NCBI RefSeq assembly: GCF_026241855.1
Contig: NZ_JAPJDC010000001.1
Location: forward strand, 3,100,001-3,164,000
DNA length: 64,000 nt
Direction: 5' to 3'
Source: Curtobacterium flaccumfaciens pv. betae
GTDB lineage: Bacteria; Actinomycetota; Actinomycetes; Actinomycetales; Microbacteriaceae
The notes under the pieces are model-generated. The model saw only the letters and a list, made by a program, of their open reading frames with translations, had not been told where the DNA came from and did not search any database. This document shows positions 1-7,713 of the stretch, in pieces; position 1 is the stretch's first letter; each line of letters opens with the position of its first letter. Made by a program: the position numbers and the translations under genes.

Positions 1-992
1 CAGAGCCCGGACTCCTTGATCGTCTTGCCGACCAGGTCGGCGTTGGTGTGCACGAGGAGCTCGGCGACGCCGTAGCCGGTCGAGACGGACAGCCGCTGGC
101 GGACGTCGATCTCGGGGAACGAGACCTGGTTCGCGATGAAGTCGACGATCGCACCGGCGATGTCGAGGCCGGTGGCACGCTCGACGCCCTCGAGTCCTGG
201 CGAGGAGTTGACCTCCATCACGAGGGGCCCGTCGTTGCCCTCGAGCATGTCGACGCCGGCGACCTTGAGGCCCATGATCTGCGCCGAGCGCACGGCCACC
301 GCCTCGTACTCGGGCGAGAGCGTGACCTTCTCGACGGTGCCGCCGCGGTGCACGTTCGAGCGGAACTCGTCACCCGACGCGGTCCGGCGCATCGCCGCCA
401 CGACCCGGTCACCGACGACGAGGGCCCGGATGTCACGACCGCGGCTCTCGGCGATGAACCGCTGGATCAGGACGTTCTGCTTGGTGGAGTGCAGCGTCTC
501 GACGATCGACTCGGCCACCTTCGCCTCGGGTGCCAGGATCACACCGATGCCCTGCGTGCCCTCGAGGAGCTTGATGACGACGGGCGCGCCACCGACCCGT
601 TCGATCGCCCCGCGCACGTCGTTGCGGCCGGCCACGAAGGTCGTCGCCGGCATGCCGATGTCGTGCCGCGACAGGATCTGGTTCGCCCGGAGCTTGTCGC
701 GCGAGTTCGTGATGCCGTTCGCCGTGTTCGGCGTGTAGACGTCCATCTGCTCGAACTGGCGCACGACGGCGGTGCCGTAGTAGGTGATCGAGTTGCCGAT
801 GCGCGGCAGCACCGCGTCGTAGTCGCTCAGCAGCTTGCCGCGGTAGAGCAGGTCCGGGTCGTCGCCGGACAGGTCGATCGCGAAGCGCAGGGTGTTGAGC
901 ACCTTGACCTCGTGACCGCGGTCGAGTGCCGCTGCGCGGAGGCGCTGGGTCGAGTACGCCTGGGGCGCGCGCGACAGGATGGCGAGTTTCAT
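1..992 (-). CDS. rimK: RimK-family ATP-grasp alpha-L-glutamate ligase (3' end outside window)
   Basis: About 330 codons are visible; the reading frame is still open at base 1, so the C-terminus is missing. The start is the ATG at 992 (MKLAILSRAPQAYSTQRL). Recognisable ATP-grasp features are RIGNSITYYGTAVVRQFE, the lysine-bearing GGAPVVIKLLEGTQGIGVIL loop, IQRFIAESRGRDIRALVVG and the Mg-binding LVMEVNSSPGLEG segment. RimK enzymes add glutamates to the C-terminus of ribosomal protein S6 or make poly-glutamate in the cytoplasm. The visible part is already longer than E. coli RimK (300 residues), so a C-terminal extension is present. The divergent gene at 1080 encodes the protease-like partner often found beside rimK. 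Exact substrate is not shown by the sequence. Confidence 0.9.
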   Translation of the reverse strand, partial: MKLAILSRAPQAYSTQRLRAAALDRGHEVKVLNTLRFAIDLSGDDPDLLYRGKLLSDYDAVLPRIGNSITYYGTAVVRQFEQMDVYTPNTANGITNSRDKLRANQILSRHDIGMPATTFVAGRNDVRGAIERVGGAPVVIKLLEGTQGIGVILAPEAKVAESIVETLHSTKQNVLIQRFIAESRGRDIRALVVGDRVVAAMRRTASGDEFRSNVHRGGTVEKVTLSPEYEAVAVRSAQIMGLKVAGVDMLEGNDGPLVMEVNSSPGLEGVERATGLDIAGAIVDFIANQVSFPEIDVRQRLSVSTGYGVAELLVHTNADLVGKTIKESGL

Positions 993-1079
993 CGAGGGGT
1001 TCTCCGCTGGGTCGGATCGACGGCGACGCTCCATCAAAGCATGCGGACGTGGCCACGGAGCATGCGACAGGATGGGCAC

Positions 1080-1562
1080 ATGGCCCGAGCTCCGAAGTCC
1101 TCCGACAGCGGGCTCGTCGTCGCCGGGTGGCGGGAGTGGGCGGGACTGCCGGACCTCGGCGTGCCGTGGATCAAGGTGAAGCTCGACACCGGCGCCCGGA
1201 GCTCCGCGTTGCACGCCTTCGACCTCGAGGAACTGCCCGGCGAGCGGGTCCGGTTCTCGCTGCACCCCTGGCAGGACACCGATGCCGACGCCTCCACCAT
1301 CGAGTGCGACGTGCACGACCGCCGCATCGTCCGCAGCTCGACCGGACACACCCAGGAGCGCATCGTCGTCCGCACGCGGATCGCGTTGGCCGGGCAGGTC
1401 GTCGAGTCCGAGGTCACCTTGAGCAACCGGGACCAGATGGGGTTCCGGATGCTCGTCGGGCGCGAGGCGCTCCGGCAGGGCTTCCTCGTCGATCCTGCAC
1501 GGTCCTTCATGGCCGGGCGGGCTCCGAAGGAGATCCGGCGCCGCAACCGCGGTCGCGCCTGA
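1080..1562 (+). CDS. Retropepsin-like protein of the RimK-associated family (PF05618)
   Basis: 160 residues from ATG 1080 (MARAPKSSDSG). The motif KLDTGARSSALHA near residue 35 has the Asp-Thr-Gly-Ala signature of retropepsin-type aspartic proteases, followed by the family's VRTRIALAGQ and GFRMLVGREAL segments. The family was historically annotated as ATP-dependent zinc protease, but the visible motif is aspartic. Members commonly sit next to rimK and are thought to act on RimK-type glutamylated targets. Here it is divergent from rimK with 87 bases between the starts. The C-terminus is basic (KEIRRRNRGRA). An upstream in-frame ATG at 1041 would add 13 poorly family-like residues and was not chosen. 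Confidence 0.82.
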   Translation: MARAPKSSDSGLVVAGWREWAGLPDLGVPWIKVKLDTGARSSALHAFDLEELPGERVRFSLHPWQDTDADASTIECDVHDRRIVRSSTGHTQERIVVRTRIALAGQVVESEVTLSNRDQMGFRMLVGREALRQGFLVDPARSFMAGRAPKEIRRRNRGRA

Positions 1563-1610
1563 GCGCGCCTGGTCACGCGGCACGGGCCGTTGCGGTGACC
1601 GGTCGACGGC

Positions 1611-1645
1611 CTGGAGGCGCGGTGCGGGGCCGCCACGGGCCTCCC
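1611..1645. repeat. Degenerate copy of the GGAGGCGCGG intergenic hairpin
   Basis: CTGGAGGCGCGGTGCGG is followed by GGGCCTCCCG, giving an imperfect stem (GGAGGC against GCCTCC) between two convergent genes. It belongs to a family seen at least eight times in this window and probably acts as a bidirectional terminator. Confidence 0.55.
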
Positions 1646-1680
1646 GTCCGCCTCGACGCGCGGCCAGGGCGCGGGCCCGG

Positions 1681-2574
1681 TCAGTGACCGAGGTGGCGGC
1701 CGAGGAAGGCGAGCTGCTGCGGCGCCAGGCGGCGCCAGTAGCCGTGCGTGTGGGCGCCGGGTGCGAAGCCTCCGGCCGGAGGCGAGTCGAAGCCGTCGAC
1801 GTAGGTGTGCACCGCTGGCGCGAACCCGTCACCGTTGCCGCAGTCGACGCGGACGGCGACACCGTCCAGGGCGCGCTGCCGCCCGAGGACGGTGTTCGCG
1901 CGGAAGTCCGCGGCATCGTCGAAGGCGCCGCGAGCGGTGTCGGCGGCCGACTTCCAGAGCGCGGGGCTGATGGCCGAGACGGCCCGGACGCGCGAGGCGC
2001 CGAGGACTCCGCCGAGCCGGAGGGCGCCGAAGCCACCCATCGAGTAGCCGGTCAGGGCGAGGCGGTCCGTGTCGAAGCCGCGGCGGGCGATCAGGGGCAG
2101 GAACTCGTCGACGACCATCGCGGCGGGGTCGTCCCCGTCGGCTCGTGGGTGCCAGTAGCGGTTGCCGCCGTCGATCGAGGCGATCGCGAACGGGGCTCCG
2201 CCGTCGGCGACGTGCGCTGCGAGGAACCGGTCGTAGCCCAGGCTCCGCCCGAAGAACGAGGTGTGGTCGTCGCCGTAGCCGTGCAGGGCGACCGCCACGG
2301 GCAAGGGGGTGTCGGATGCCGGAGCCGCGATCGTCCACCCGACGGTGCGGCCGTTCCGAGCGGTCGAGACGAAGGTGCCGGAGGCGGTGGGGACCGCCTC
2401 GACGTCGGGGACCGTGCCGTCGGTGCCGTCCAGACCGAGGACCCGGTACAGGGTCGAGCGTCCGGGCAGCAGGCCGAGGTTGATCCCCTCGGCCACGGCT
2501 CCCGCGGCGACGACGCCCGTGCCACCGATCAGCAGGGAGCGGCGGGTGATCGTGGCAGCCCGCGATCGGGTCAT
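1681..2574 (-). CDS. Secreted esterase-like alpha/beta hydrolase with Tat signal
   Basis: 297 residues starting at ATG 2574. The N-terminus (ITRRSLLIGGTGVVAAG) has a twin-arginine motif followed by a hydrophobic stretch, consistent with Tat export. The fold is an esterase-D/feruloyl-esterase type hydrolase: an HGYGDD segment that would form the oxyanion region, a nucleophile elbow GYSMGGFGAL (Ser in G-Y-S-M-G), and a C-terminal GAHTHGYWRRL giving the catalytic His. Substrate is unknown. It overlaps the upstream TetR gene by 4 bases (ATGA), so the two are co-transcribed and the regulator probably controls it along with the divergent MFS gene. Confidence 0.82.
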   Translation of the reverse strand: MTRSRAATITRRSLLIGGTGVVAAGAVAEGINLGLLPGRSTLYRVLGLDGTDGTVPDVEAVPTASGTFVSTARNGRTVGWTIAAPASDTPLPVAVALHGYGDDHTSFFGRSLGYDRFLAAHVADGGAPFAIASIDGGNRYWHPRADGDDPAAMVVDEFLPLIARRGFDTDRLALTGYSMGGFGALRLGGVLGASRVRAVSAISPALWKSAADTARGAFDDAADFRANTVLGRQRALDGVAVRVDCGNGDGFAPAVHTYVDGFDSPPAGGFAPGAHTHGYWRRLAPQQLAFLGRHLGH

Positions 2575-3158
2575 GTGGTGGGCGCCGTTCCGTCTGGGGT
2601 GTGTTCCCGGATGAGGGACGCGGCGACGGACCGTGCCGTCGTCGTGTCGAGCGCGGGGTCGCGCAACCGCATCGCAAGGTAACCGGAGACGATGAGGAGC
2701 AGCTGGTCGGCGAGGACCTCGGCACGGGGACCGACCACCGGCACCGCCCGTGCCATGAGCCGCCGGCGCAGGGTGGTGGTCTCGAGGTCCAGGACCTGCC
2801 GGACCTCGGCGGGGGCGTCGGCGTACTCGGCGGCGGTGCCGAGGAAGGCGCACCAACGGGAGCCCGTGGGCGTCGAGCGGTAGTCGTCGAGGGCGTCGAA
2901 CACCGCCAGGAGTCGGCCCAGGTCGTCCCGTTCGGCGGAGACCGCACGGTCCCAGGTGGCGATCCAGTCCTCGTGGCGACGGGTGAGGGCCGCGGCGACC
3001 AGGGACTCCTTGCTCGCGTAGCCGCGGTACAGGGTGGCCGTCGAGACCCCGGCCCGTTCGAGGACGGCGTCGATCGGGGTGGCGGCGATGCCCTGTGAGA
3101 AGAAGAGCTCCTCGGCGGCGTCGAGCAGCCGTTGCTCGGTCCCTGGGCGCATCACCAT
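2571..3158 (-). CDS. TetR-family transcriptional regulator
   Basis: 195 residues. The N-terminal HTH reads EQRLLDAAEELFFSQGIAATPIDAVLERAGVS in order (shown here as one domain) followed by TATLYRGYASKESLV, the classic TetR recognition helix region. The C-terminal half is a typical ligand/dimerisation domain. It is divergent from the MFS transporter at 3182, with only 23 bases between starts, and a perfect 12-bp palindrome at 3185-3196 sits at the MFS start, so it most likely represses that exporter and its own operon. Confidence 0.88.
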   Translation of the reverse strand: MVMRPGTEQRLLDAAEELFFSQGIAATPIDAVLERAGVSTATLYRGYASKESLVAAALTRRHEDWIATWDRAVSAERDDLGRLLAVFDALDDYRSTPTGSRWCAFLGTAAEYADAPAEVRQVLDLETTTLRRRLMARAVPVVGPRAEVLADQLLLIVSGYLAMRLRDPALDTTTARSVAASLIREHTPDGTAPTT

Positions 3159-3168
3159 GAGAGCACCC

Positions 3169-3196
3169 TAGGCTCTGAAAAGTGAAACGATCGTTT
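3169..3196 (+). promoter_or_regulatory. Leaderless promoter with TetR operator palindrome
   Basis: TAGGCT (3169-3174) is a good -10 box ending 7 bases before the GTG at 3182, so the transcript is predicted to be leaderless. AAACGATCGTTT (3185-3196) is a perfect 12-bp palindrome just downstream of the start point, a typical place for a TetR operator. Confidence 0.6.
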
Positions 3197-4423
3197 TCGT
3201 TACGACATCGACTGCTCCTGGTGAGCGGACTCGGCCTGATCGCCGCCACCTACGGCCTGGTGCGCCTGGCGTACGGGCTGTTCCTGCCCGACGTGCAGCG
3301 GGACCTGGGGCTCCGGGCAGACGCCGCCGGGTGGGTCTCATCGGGTGCCTCGGCGCTGTACTGCGTCGGTGCGGTGGCCGGGTTCCTGCTCGCCGCACGG
3401 ATGCCCCGCGTGCTCGTCTCGGTCGCGACCCTGGTGGCGGGAGCCGGTGCGATCGCCATGGCGACGGCCGGCGGGGCGCCGGCGTTCGGCATCAGCGCCG
3501 TGGTCGCGTCGGCGGGCGCCGGACTCGCGTCGCCCGCCCTCGTGCGGATCGTCGCGGCGCAGGTGCCCCAGGCGCTGCAGGGCCGCGCGCAGGCGATCGT
3601 GAACGCCGGCACCGGCCCCGGGCTCGTGGGCGCCGGCGCGCTCGCACTCGTGCTGCTGCCCGACTGGCGGACGGCCTGGGCGGTGTCCGGGGTGTTCGCC
3701 CTGGCCATCGGAGCGCTGCTGCTCGTGGTGTCCCGCGGCGGGACTGCCGCGTCCCGGTCACCGCTGCCCGGCGCTCCCTGGTTCGCGGCGCACCGAGGGG
3801 TGCTCGTGCTGGCGCTGCTGTTCGGGGCGGGGTCCGCCGTCGTCTGGACCTACGGACGTTCGGCGCTGGTGGAGGCCGGCGCGTCGGTCGTCGTCTCGGT
3901 GTCGGCATGGATCGCGCTCGGGATCGGCGGAGCGGCCGTCGTGGTCACCGCGCGTTGGACGAACGGACTGCGCGCCCGGACGCTCTGGGCGGTCACGGCG
4001 GGGTCGGTCGCCGTCGCCGTCGTGGTGCTGGGGGCAGCTCCGCAGTCGACGGTCGCGGCACTGCTGGCGTGTGCCGTGTTCGGCTGGGGCTACACGGCGG
4101 CGACCGGGGCGCTGATCGCGTGGACGACCGAGATCGATGCCGAGCGGTCGTCGGCCGGCACGTCGATGCTGTTCGTCGCACTCGTGCTCGGGCAGGCCGT
4201 CGGCGCTGCGGCTGCCGGAGCGCTCGTCGGTGCGATCGGGTTCGTCGCGACGTTCGTGGTCGGGGCTGGCGTGACCGCGGCGAGCGCCGTCCCCGCGGTG
4301 GCCCGTCGGCCGGGTGGGGTCCGCGCTGTCAGAGCAGCGGGCGGAGCTCGATCTTCCGGTTGCACGCCTGCGACGCCTGGTGCGCCACCCGGGCAGCCGT
4401 CTCGGCGTCCGGGAGGTCCATGA
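3182..4423 (+). CDS. MFS transporter, YbfB/CynX-like
   Basis: 413 residues, about 12 hydrophobic segments, starting at the leaderless GTG 3182 (VKRSFSLRHRLLLVSGLG). The N-terminal TM1-TM2 region (YGLVRLAYGLFLPDVQRDLG) resembles the YbfB/YjiJ and CynX branch of MFS. Cytoplasmic membrane, proton-driven; the substrate is unknown, but divergence from a TetR gene suggests efflux. The last ~50 residues are Arg/Gly/Pro-rich, hydrophilic and overlap the convergent YCII gene by about 95 bases, so the true C-terminal tail may be unstructured. Confidence 0.82.
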   Translation: MKRSFSLRHRLLLVSGLGLIAATYGLVRLAYGLFLPDVQRDLGLRADAAGWVSSGASALYCVGAVAGFLLAARMPRVLVSVATLVAGAGAIAMATAGGAPAFGISAVVASAGAGLASPALVRIVAAQVPQALQGRAQAIVNAGTGPGLVGAGALALVLLPDWRTAWAVSGVFALAIGALLLVVSRGGTAASRSPLPGAPWFAAHRGVLVLALLFGAGSAVVWTYGRSALVEAGASVVVSVSAWIALGIGGAAVVVTARWTNGLRARTLWAVTAGSVAVAVVVLGAAPQSTVAALLACAVFGWGYTAATGALIAWTTEIDAERSSAGTSMLFVALVLGQAVGAAAAGALVGAIGFVATFVVGAGVTAASAVPAVARRPGGVRAVRAAGGARSSGCTPATPGAPPGQPSRRPGGP

Positions 4424-4661
4424 CCCAGAACCCGGCGACGTACTCGTCGGGGTCGGGCCGGTTCGTCGTGTCGACCGCGCCCCCGCGGGCGTCGACCACG
4501 GTGGCGTTTGCCGGTGCGGAGACCCCGGCGGCGAACACGATCGCGTCGGCCATCCGTTCGTTGAAGGCATCGACCGCGGCGGCTTCGGCGTCGGTCGCGG
4601 AGTACGTGTTGCCGACGGCGGCGGCCTGACCGTCGTCGATGACGTTGACGAGGAACTGCAT
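4329..4661 (-). CDS. YCII-related (DGPF-domain) protein
   Basis: 110 residues from ATG 4661 (MQFLVNVIDD), chosen because AGGGGAG lies just upstream; a longer frame to 4706 has no such site. The small alpha/beta ferredoxin-like fold is suggested by the MQFLVNVIDD strand, an alanine-rich helix and the GFWVMDLPDAETA segment typical of YCII-like proteins, which are often fused to or encoded near ECF sigma factors. No catalytic role can be assigned. It is convergent with, and overlaps, the MFS gene. Confidence 0.7.
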   Translation of the reverse strand: MQFLVNVIDDGQAAAVGNTYSATDAEAAAVDAFNERMADAIVFAAGVSAPANATVVDARGGAVDTTNRPDPDEYVAGFWVMDLPDAETAARVAHQASQACNRKIELRPLL

Positions 4662-4773
4662 GGCGTCTCCCCTGCTCGTTGGCGGGAGGCTACTCCTGCC
4701 GTGCACCGACGGACGCGTTCGGCGTGAAGCTGCTGTTCCCCTGGGACATCCGCAGAAGCGGTCCTGTGACGTT

Positions 4774-4779
4774 TACCAT
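4774..4779 (+). promoter_or_regulatory. -10 box of a leaderless transcript
   Basis: TACCAT ends 8 bases before the ATG at 4788; no Shine-Dalgarno sequence is present, so the following gene is probably leaderless. Confidence 0.5.
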
Positions 4780-4787
4780 CTGTGAAC

Positions 4788-5198
4788 ATGAACACTCCCA
4801 CTCGAGAAGCTGCAGTCGGGACTCGGCTCAGGCGAGGGCACGGCTGGCAGACACCGGTGTTCCTCTGCAGTGCTGCCGTGGTCGCGTGCTTCGTGTTCGT
4901 GGCCGAAGGGCTGGACGGCCCACGACTCCCCGTCCTCGCGATCGCCGCGGTCGTCGTCATCGTGCTCTGGCTCGTCGCGAGCACTCGGCGGGTCATCCCC
5001 CGCGGAGGCAACCGACTGATGACCGTCGCCTGGATCGCAACAGGTGTCCTCTACGTCCTCGCCGTCGCTCCGCTCGATGCCGCGCTGCTCCGAGGACTCG
5101 ACGGGTCAGCGTCGCTGGTGGCGTGGGGAGCGACCGCGCTCGTCGTTGCAGCTCCGCTCGTCGTGGCGGCGGTGCAGGCTCGGCCGCGGCGTCGATGA
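4788..5198 (+). CDS. Small multi-pass membrane protein
   Basis: 136 residues from ATG 4788 (MNTPTREAAVG); GTG 4782 is a possible alternative but lies only 2 bases from the -10 box. Four hydrophobic segments (for example VFLCSAAVVACFVFVAEGL and LPVLAIAAVVVIVLWLVAS) predict an integral membrane protein with a basic C-terminus. No family recognised. It overlaps the next gene, a winged-helix regulator, by 4 bases (ATGA), an arrangement common for a membrane protein and its dedicated regulator. Confidence 0.68.
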   Translation: MNTPTREAAVGTRLRRGHGWQTPVFLCSAAVVACFVFVAEGLDGPRLPVLAIAAVVVIVLWLVASTRRVIPRGGNRLMTVAWIATGVLYVLAVAPLDAALLRGLDGSASLVAWGATALVVAAPLVVAAVQARPRRR

Positions 5199-5503
5199 CG
5201 AGCGGCACCCACCCTCGGCACGAACTCGACGACCGGATCCACTCGCCGGTGAGGTTCTCCCTGCTCGCTCTGCTCCGGACGGTGGACGAAGCGGAGTTCG
5301 GCGTCGTCCGGGACGCACTCGAGGTCAGCGACTCAACGCTGTCCCAAGCGGCGGCGACTCTGCGAGAGGCGGGTTTCCTCCGCATCCGCAGACTTCGCGT
5401 GGGGAGGAGCACGAGGAGCTGGCTCGCCCTCACCGACGCAGGACGACATGCGTTCGAGCGGCACTTCGCCGTCATCCGGGCGATCGCCGAGCCCGCCCGG
5501 TGA
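5195..5503 (+). CDS. Winged-helix transcriptional regulator (HTH_34/MarR-like)
   Basis: 102 residues from ATG 5195. It starts with HPRHELDDRIHSPVRFSLLA and has the ArsR/MarR-like pattern DALEVSDSTLSQAAATLREA (recognition helix) followed by the wing RRLRVGRSTRSWLALTDAG. This is the short 'winged helix DNA-binding' family (HTH_34) that usually pairs with small membrane proteins, as it does here with the gene it overlaps upstream. Target is probably its own operon; the ligand is unknown. Confidence 0.8.
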   Translation: MTSGTHPRHELDDRIHSPVRFSLLALLRTVDEAEFGVVRDALEVSDSTLSQAAATLREAGFLRIRRLRVGRSTRSWLALTDAGRHAFERHFAVIRAIAEPAR

Positions 5504-5600
5504 CCGCCGCCCGGTGAAACGAGCGAACGCCGGCAGTCGAGCGTCGTGGCGATGACCGCGAGCGTCGGCCGATGATGACGACATCGCACCGGGATTCCGC

Positions 5601-5606
5601 TAGCGT
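5601..5606 (+). promoter_or_regulatory. -10 box, leaderless histidine kinase transcript
   Basis: TAGCGT ends 7 bases before GTG 5614. The same hexamer, with similar context, precedes the ABC exporter genes at 7667-7672. Confidence 0.5.
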
Positions 5607-5613
5607 TTCGGGG

Positions 5614-6888
5614 GTGGGGACGACGGCGGAGTGGTCGCGACTGCCGGTGGGGCGGCACGAGTACCGGCAGGACACGGTGCTCGCCGTGGTGCTGGCCGGC
5701 GGGCTCGCCGTCACGACGTTCCTGTACGGGTCGGCCGGTACGTACGGTGACGACCAGGCCGAGTGGTGGGTGTCCGCGCTGATGATCGTCGCGAACGCGG
5801 CCCCGATCGCGTTCCGCCGACGGTTCCCGATGTCGGTGGCCCTGGTGTCGGCGGTGGCGTTCGCCGCGACGCAGCTGCTCCAGGTGCCCGAGGTCTTCCT
5901 CGTCAACTTCACGCTCTTCATCGCGCTGTACACGGTGGGTGCGTGGTGTTCCGACCGGGTGCGAGCCGAAGCGGTGCGCTGGGTCGTCATCGGCGGCATG
6001 TTCGCGTGGTTGTTCGTCGCGATCTCGTTCGGGTGGGCGTCACCGAACGCTCTGCCGAACGACACTGACTCCCCTGTGGCGCCCTACGTCGCGATCTCGC
6101 TGCTCAACATCGTCATCAACGTGATCTACTTCGGCGCCGCCTGGTACGCCGGCAACCGCGCCTGGGCCTCCGCGGTCGCACGACACGAGCTCGCCGAACG
6201 CACCGCCGAACTCGCCGCCGAGCGGGAGCGGTCCGCGGCACAGGCCGTCACGATCGAGCGGGTGCGGATCGCCCGCGAGCTGCACGACGTCGTCGCCCAC
6301 CACGTCTCGCTGATGGGCGTGCAGGCGGGTGCTGCACGGCGCGTGATCGACCGCGACCCCGCGCAGGCCACCGCCTCGCTCGGGGTGGTCGAGGAGAGCG
6401 CCCGCACCGCGGTGGAGGAACTCCGGCGGATGCTCGGCACCCTGCGCTCCGACGACGACGCGGACGGCCTGGGGGCGGCCGGTGGCGACGGCCCGAGCAC
6501 CGAGGGCATCACCCGGATCGCCGAGCTGGCCCAGTCCGCCCGGGTGGCGGGCCACCCCGCCGAGTACGTCGTCGTGGGTGACGAGCGCCCGGTGCCGCCG
6601 ACGGTGGCCGCGGTGGCGTACCGGATCGTGCAGGAAGCGGTGACGAACATCCTCAAGCACGCCGGCCCGACCGCCCGCGCCGACGTCCGGGTGCGGTACC
6701 TGGACGACGGCGTCGAGGTGGAGGTCACGGACGACGGGCTCGGTGCCCGTGCCGCCCGGAGCACCTCCGGCAGCGGACTCGGACACGTCGGGATGCGGGA
6801 ACGCGTCGCCGCCGTGGACGGACGGATCGAGATCGGGCCACGAGCCCGAGGAGGCTACCTGGTGCGCGCATGGCTGCCGACGACCTGA
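5614..6888 (+). CDS. NarL-type sensor histidine kinase
   Basis: 424 residues if started at the leaderless GTG 5614; an upstream ATG at 5572 would add 14 residues. Five or so N-terminal membrane segments (residues ~20-180), a short coiled-coil (HELAERTAELAAERERSAA), then a HisKA_3 domain with the phosphoacceptor His at about residue 224 in RIARELHDVVAHHVS, and a C-terminal HATPase_c domain (VQEAVTNILKHAG N-box, DDGLGARAA and GLGHVGMRER). It signals to the response regulator that overlaps its 3' end. The ABC exporter downstream is the likely target, suggesting a peptide antibiotic or envelope stress sensor, which is inference. Confidence 0.87.
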   Translation: MGTTAEWSRLPVGRHEYRQDTVLAVVLAGGLAVTTFLYGSAGTYGDDQAEWWVSALMIVANAAPIAFRRRFPMSVALVSAVAFAATQLLQVPEVFLVNFTLFIALYTVGAWCSDRVRAEAVRWVVIGGMFAWLFVAISFGWASPNALPNDTDSPVAPYVAISLLNIVINVIYFGAAWYAGNRAWASAVARHELAERTAELAAERERSAAQAVTIERVRIARELHDVVAHHVSLMGVQAGAARRVIDRDPAQATASLGVVEESARTAVEELRRMLGTLRSDDDADGLGAAGGDGPSTEGITRIAELAQSARVAGHPAEYVVVGDERPVPPTVAAVAYRIVQEAVTNILKHAGPTARADVRVRYLDDGVEVEVTDDGLGARAARSTSGSGLGHVGMRERVAAVDGRIEIGPRARGGYLVRAWLPTT

Positions 6889-7568
6889 CCATCGTGCTGG
6901 CCGACGACCAGGAACTCGTCCGCGCCGGGTTCCGCGTGATCCTGGAGTCCGAGCCCGGGTTCCGGGTCGTGGGCGAAGCCGCGGACGGCGCCGGGGCGAT
7001 CGAGGCCGTGCAGGAGCTCCGTCCCGACGTGGTCTGCCTCGACGTGCAGATGCCCGGTGTCGACGGGCTCGAGGCCGCGCGACGGATTGCGGCACTGCCG
7101 GACCCGCCGGCGGTGCTCATCCTCACGACGTTCGACAGCGACGACGCACTGTTCCAGGCGCTCGAGGCGGGAGCGAGCGGGTTCCTGCTGAAGAACGCCT
7201 CCCCCGAGCGGCTGATCGACGCGGTCCGGACCGTCGCAGCCGGGGACGCCCTGCTCGCGCCGGACGTCACACGCCGGGTGATCAGCCGGGCGACGGCGTC
7301 CGCTGCGGCCCAGCCCTCGGCGACCACCACGACCGCGACCCCTTCGACGACGGGCGAGGACGCGCTCGCCGCCGCCGGGCTCACCGAGCGGGAGACCGAG
7401 GTGCTGCGACTCCTCGCCCGAGGCCTGAGCAACGCGGAGATCGCCGCCGAGCTCTACGTCGGCGACGCCACCGTGAAGACCCACGTGTCGAACGTGCTGC
7501 AGAAGCTCGCACTGCGCGACCGGATCCAGGCCGTCGTCTGGGCGTTCGAGCACGGCGTCGCCGGCTGA
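6870..7568 (+). CDS. NarL/FixJ-type response regulator
   Basis: 232 residues; the start ATG 6870 lies 19 bases inside the kinase gene. Receiver domain with acidic pair DD (12-13), phosphoacceptor Asp58 in VVCLDVQMPG, the Thr in LILTTFDSDD, and Lys in GFLLKNASPE. An Ala/Thr-rich linker (~residues 140-165) leads to a LuxR-type HTH (LTERETEVLRLLARGLSNAE, then VKTHVSNVLQKL). Cognate to the kinase at 5614; likely activates the ABC exporter genes that follow after a gap holding a TAGCGT promoter. Confidence 0.92.
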   Translation: MAADDLTIVLADDQELVRAGFRVILESEPGFRVVGEAADGAGAIEAVQELRPDVVCLDVQMPGVDGLEAARRIAALPDPPAVLILTTFDSDDALFQALEAGASGFLLKNASPERLIDAVRTVAAGDALLAPDVTRRVISRATASAAAQPSATTTTATPSTTGEDALAAAGLTERETEVLRLLARGLSNAEIAAELYVGDATVKTHVSNVLQKLALRDRIQAVVWAFEHGVAG

Positions 7569-7666
7569 CCGAGCCGGGCCGACGCGCGTTCCTCCCCCAC
7601 GCGGTGGAGCCGACCACCCACCCAAGTCCCGCCTGGCGGCGGAGGCGGGGCGTGCCTCCCGGCCAA

Positions 7667-7672
7667 TAGCGT
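7667..7672 (+). promoter_or_regulatory. -10 box upstream of ABC exporter genes
   Basis: TAGCGT in CCAATAGCGTC, 41 bases before the start codon; an AAGGGGAACG ribosome-binding site follows. This gives the transporter its own promoter separate from the two-component operon. Confidence 0.45.
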
Positions 7673-7713
7673 CGGTCGCAGCGACGACCAGCGTCGCGAC
7701 GAAGGGGAACGAC

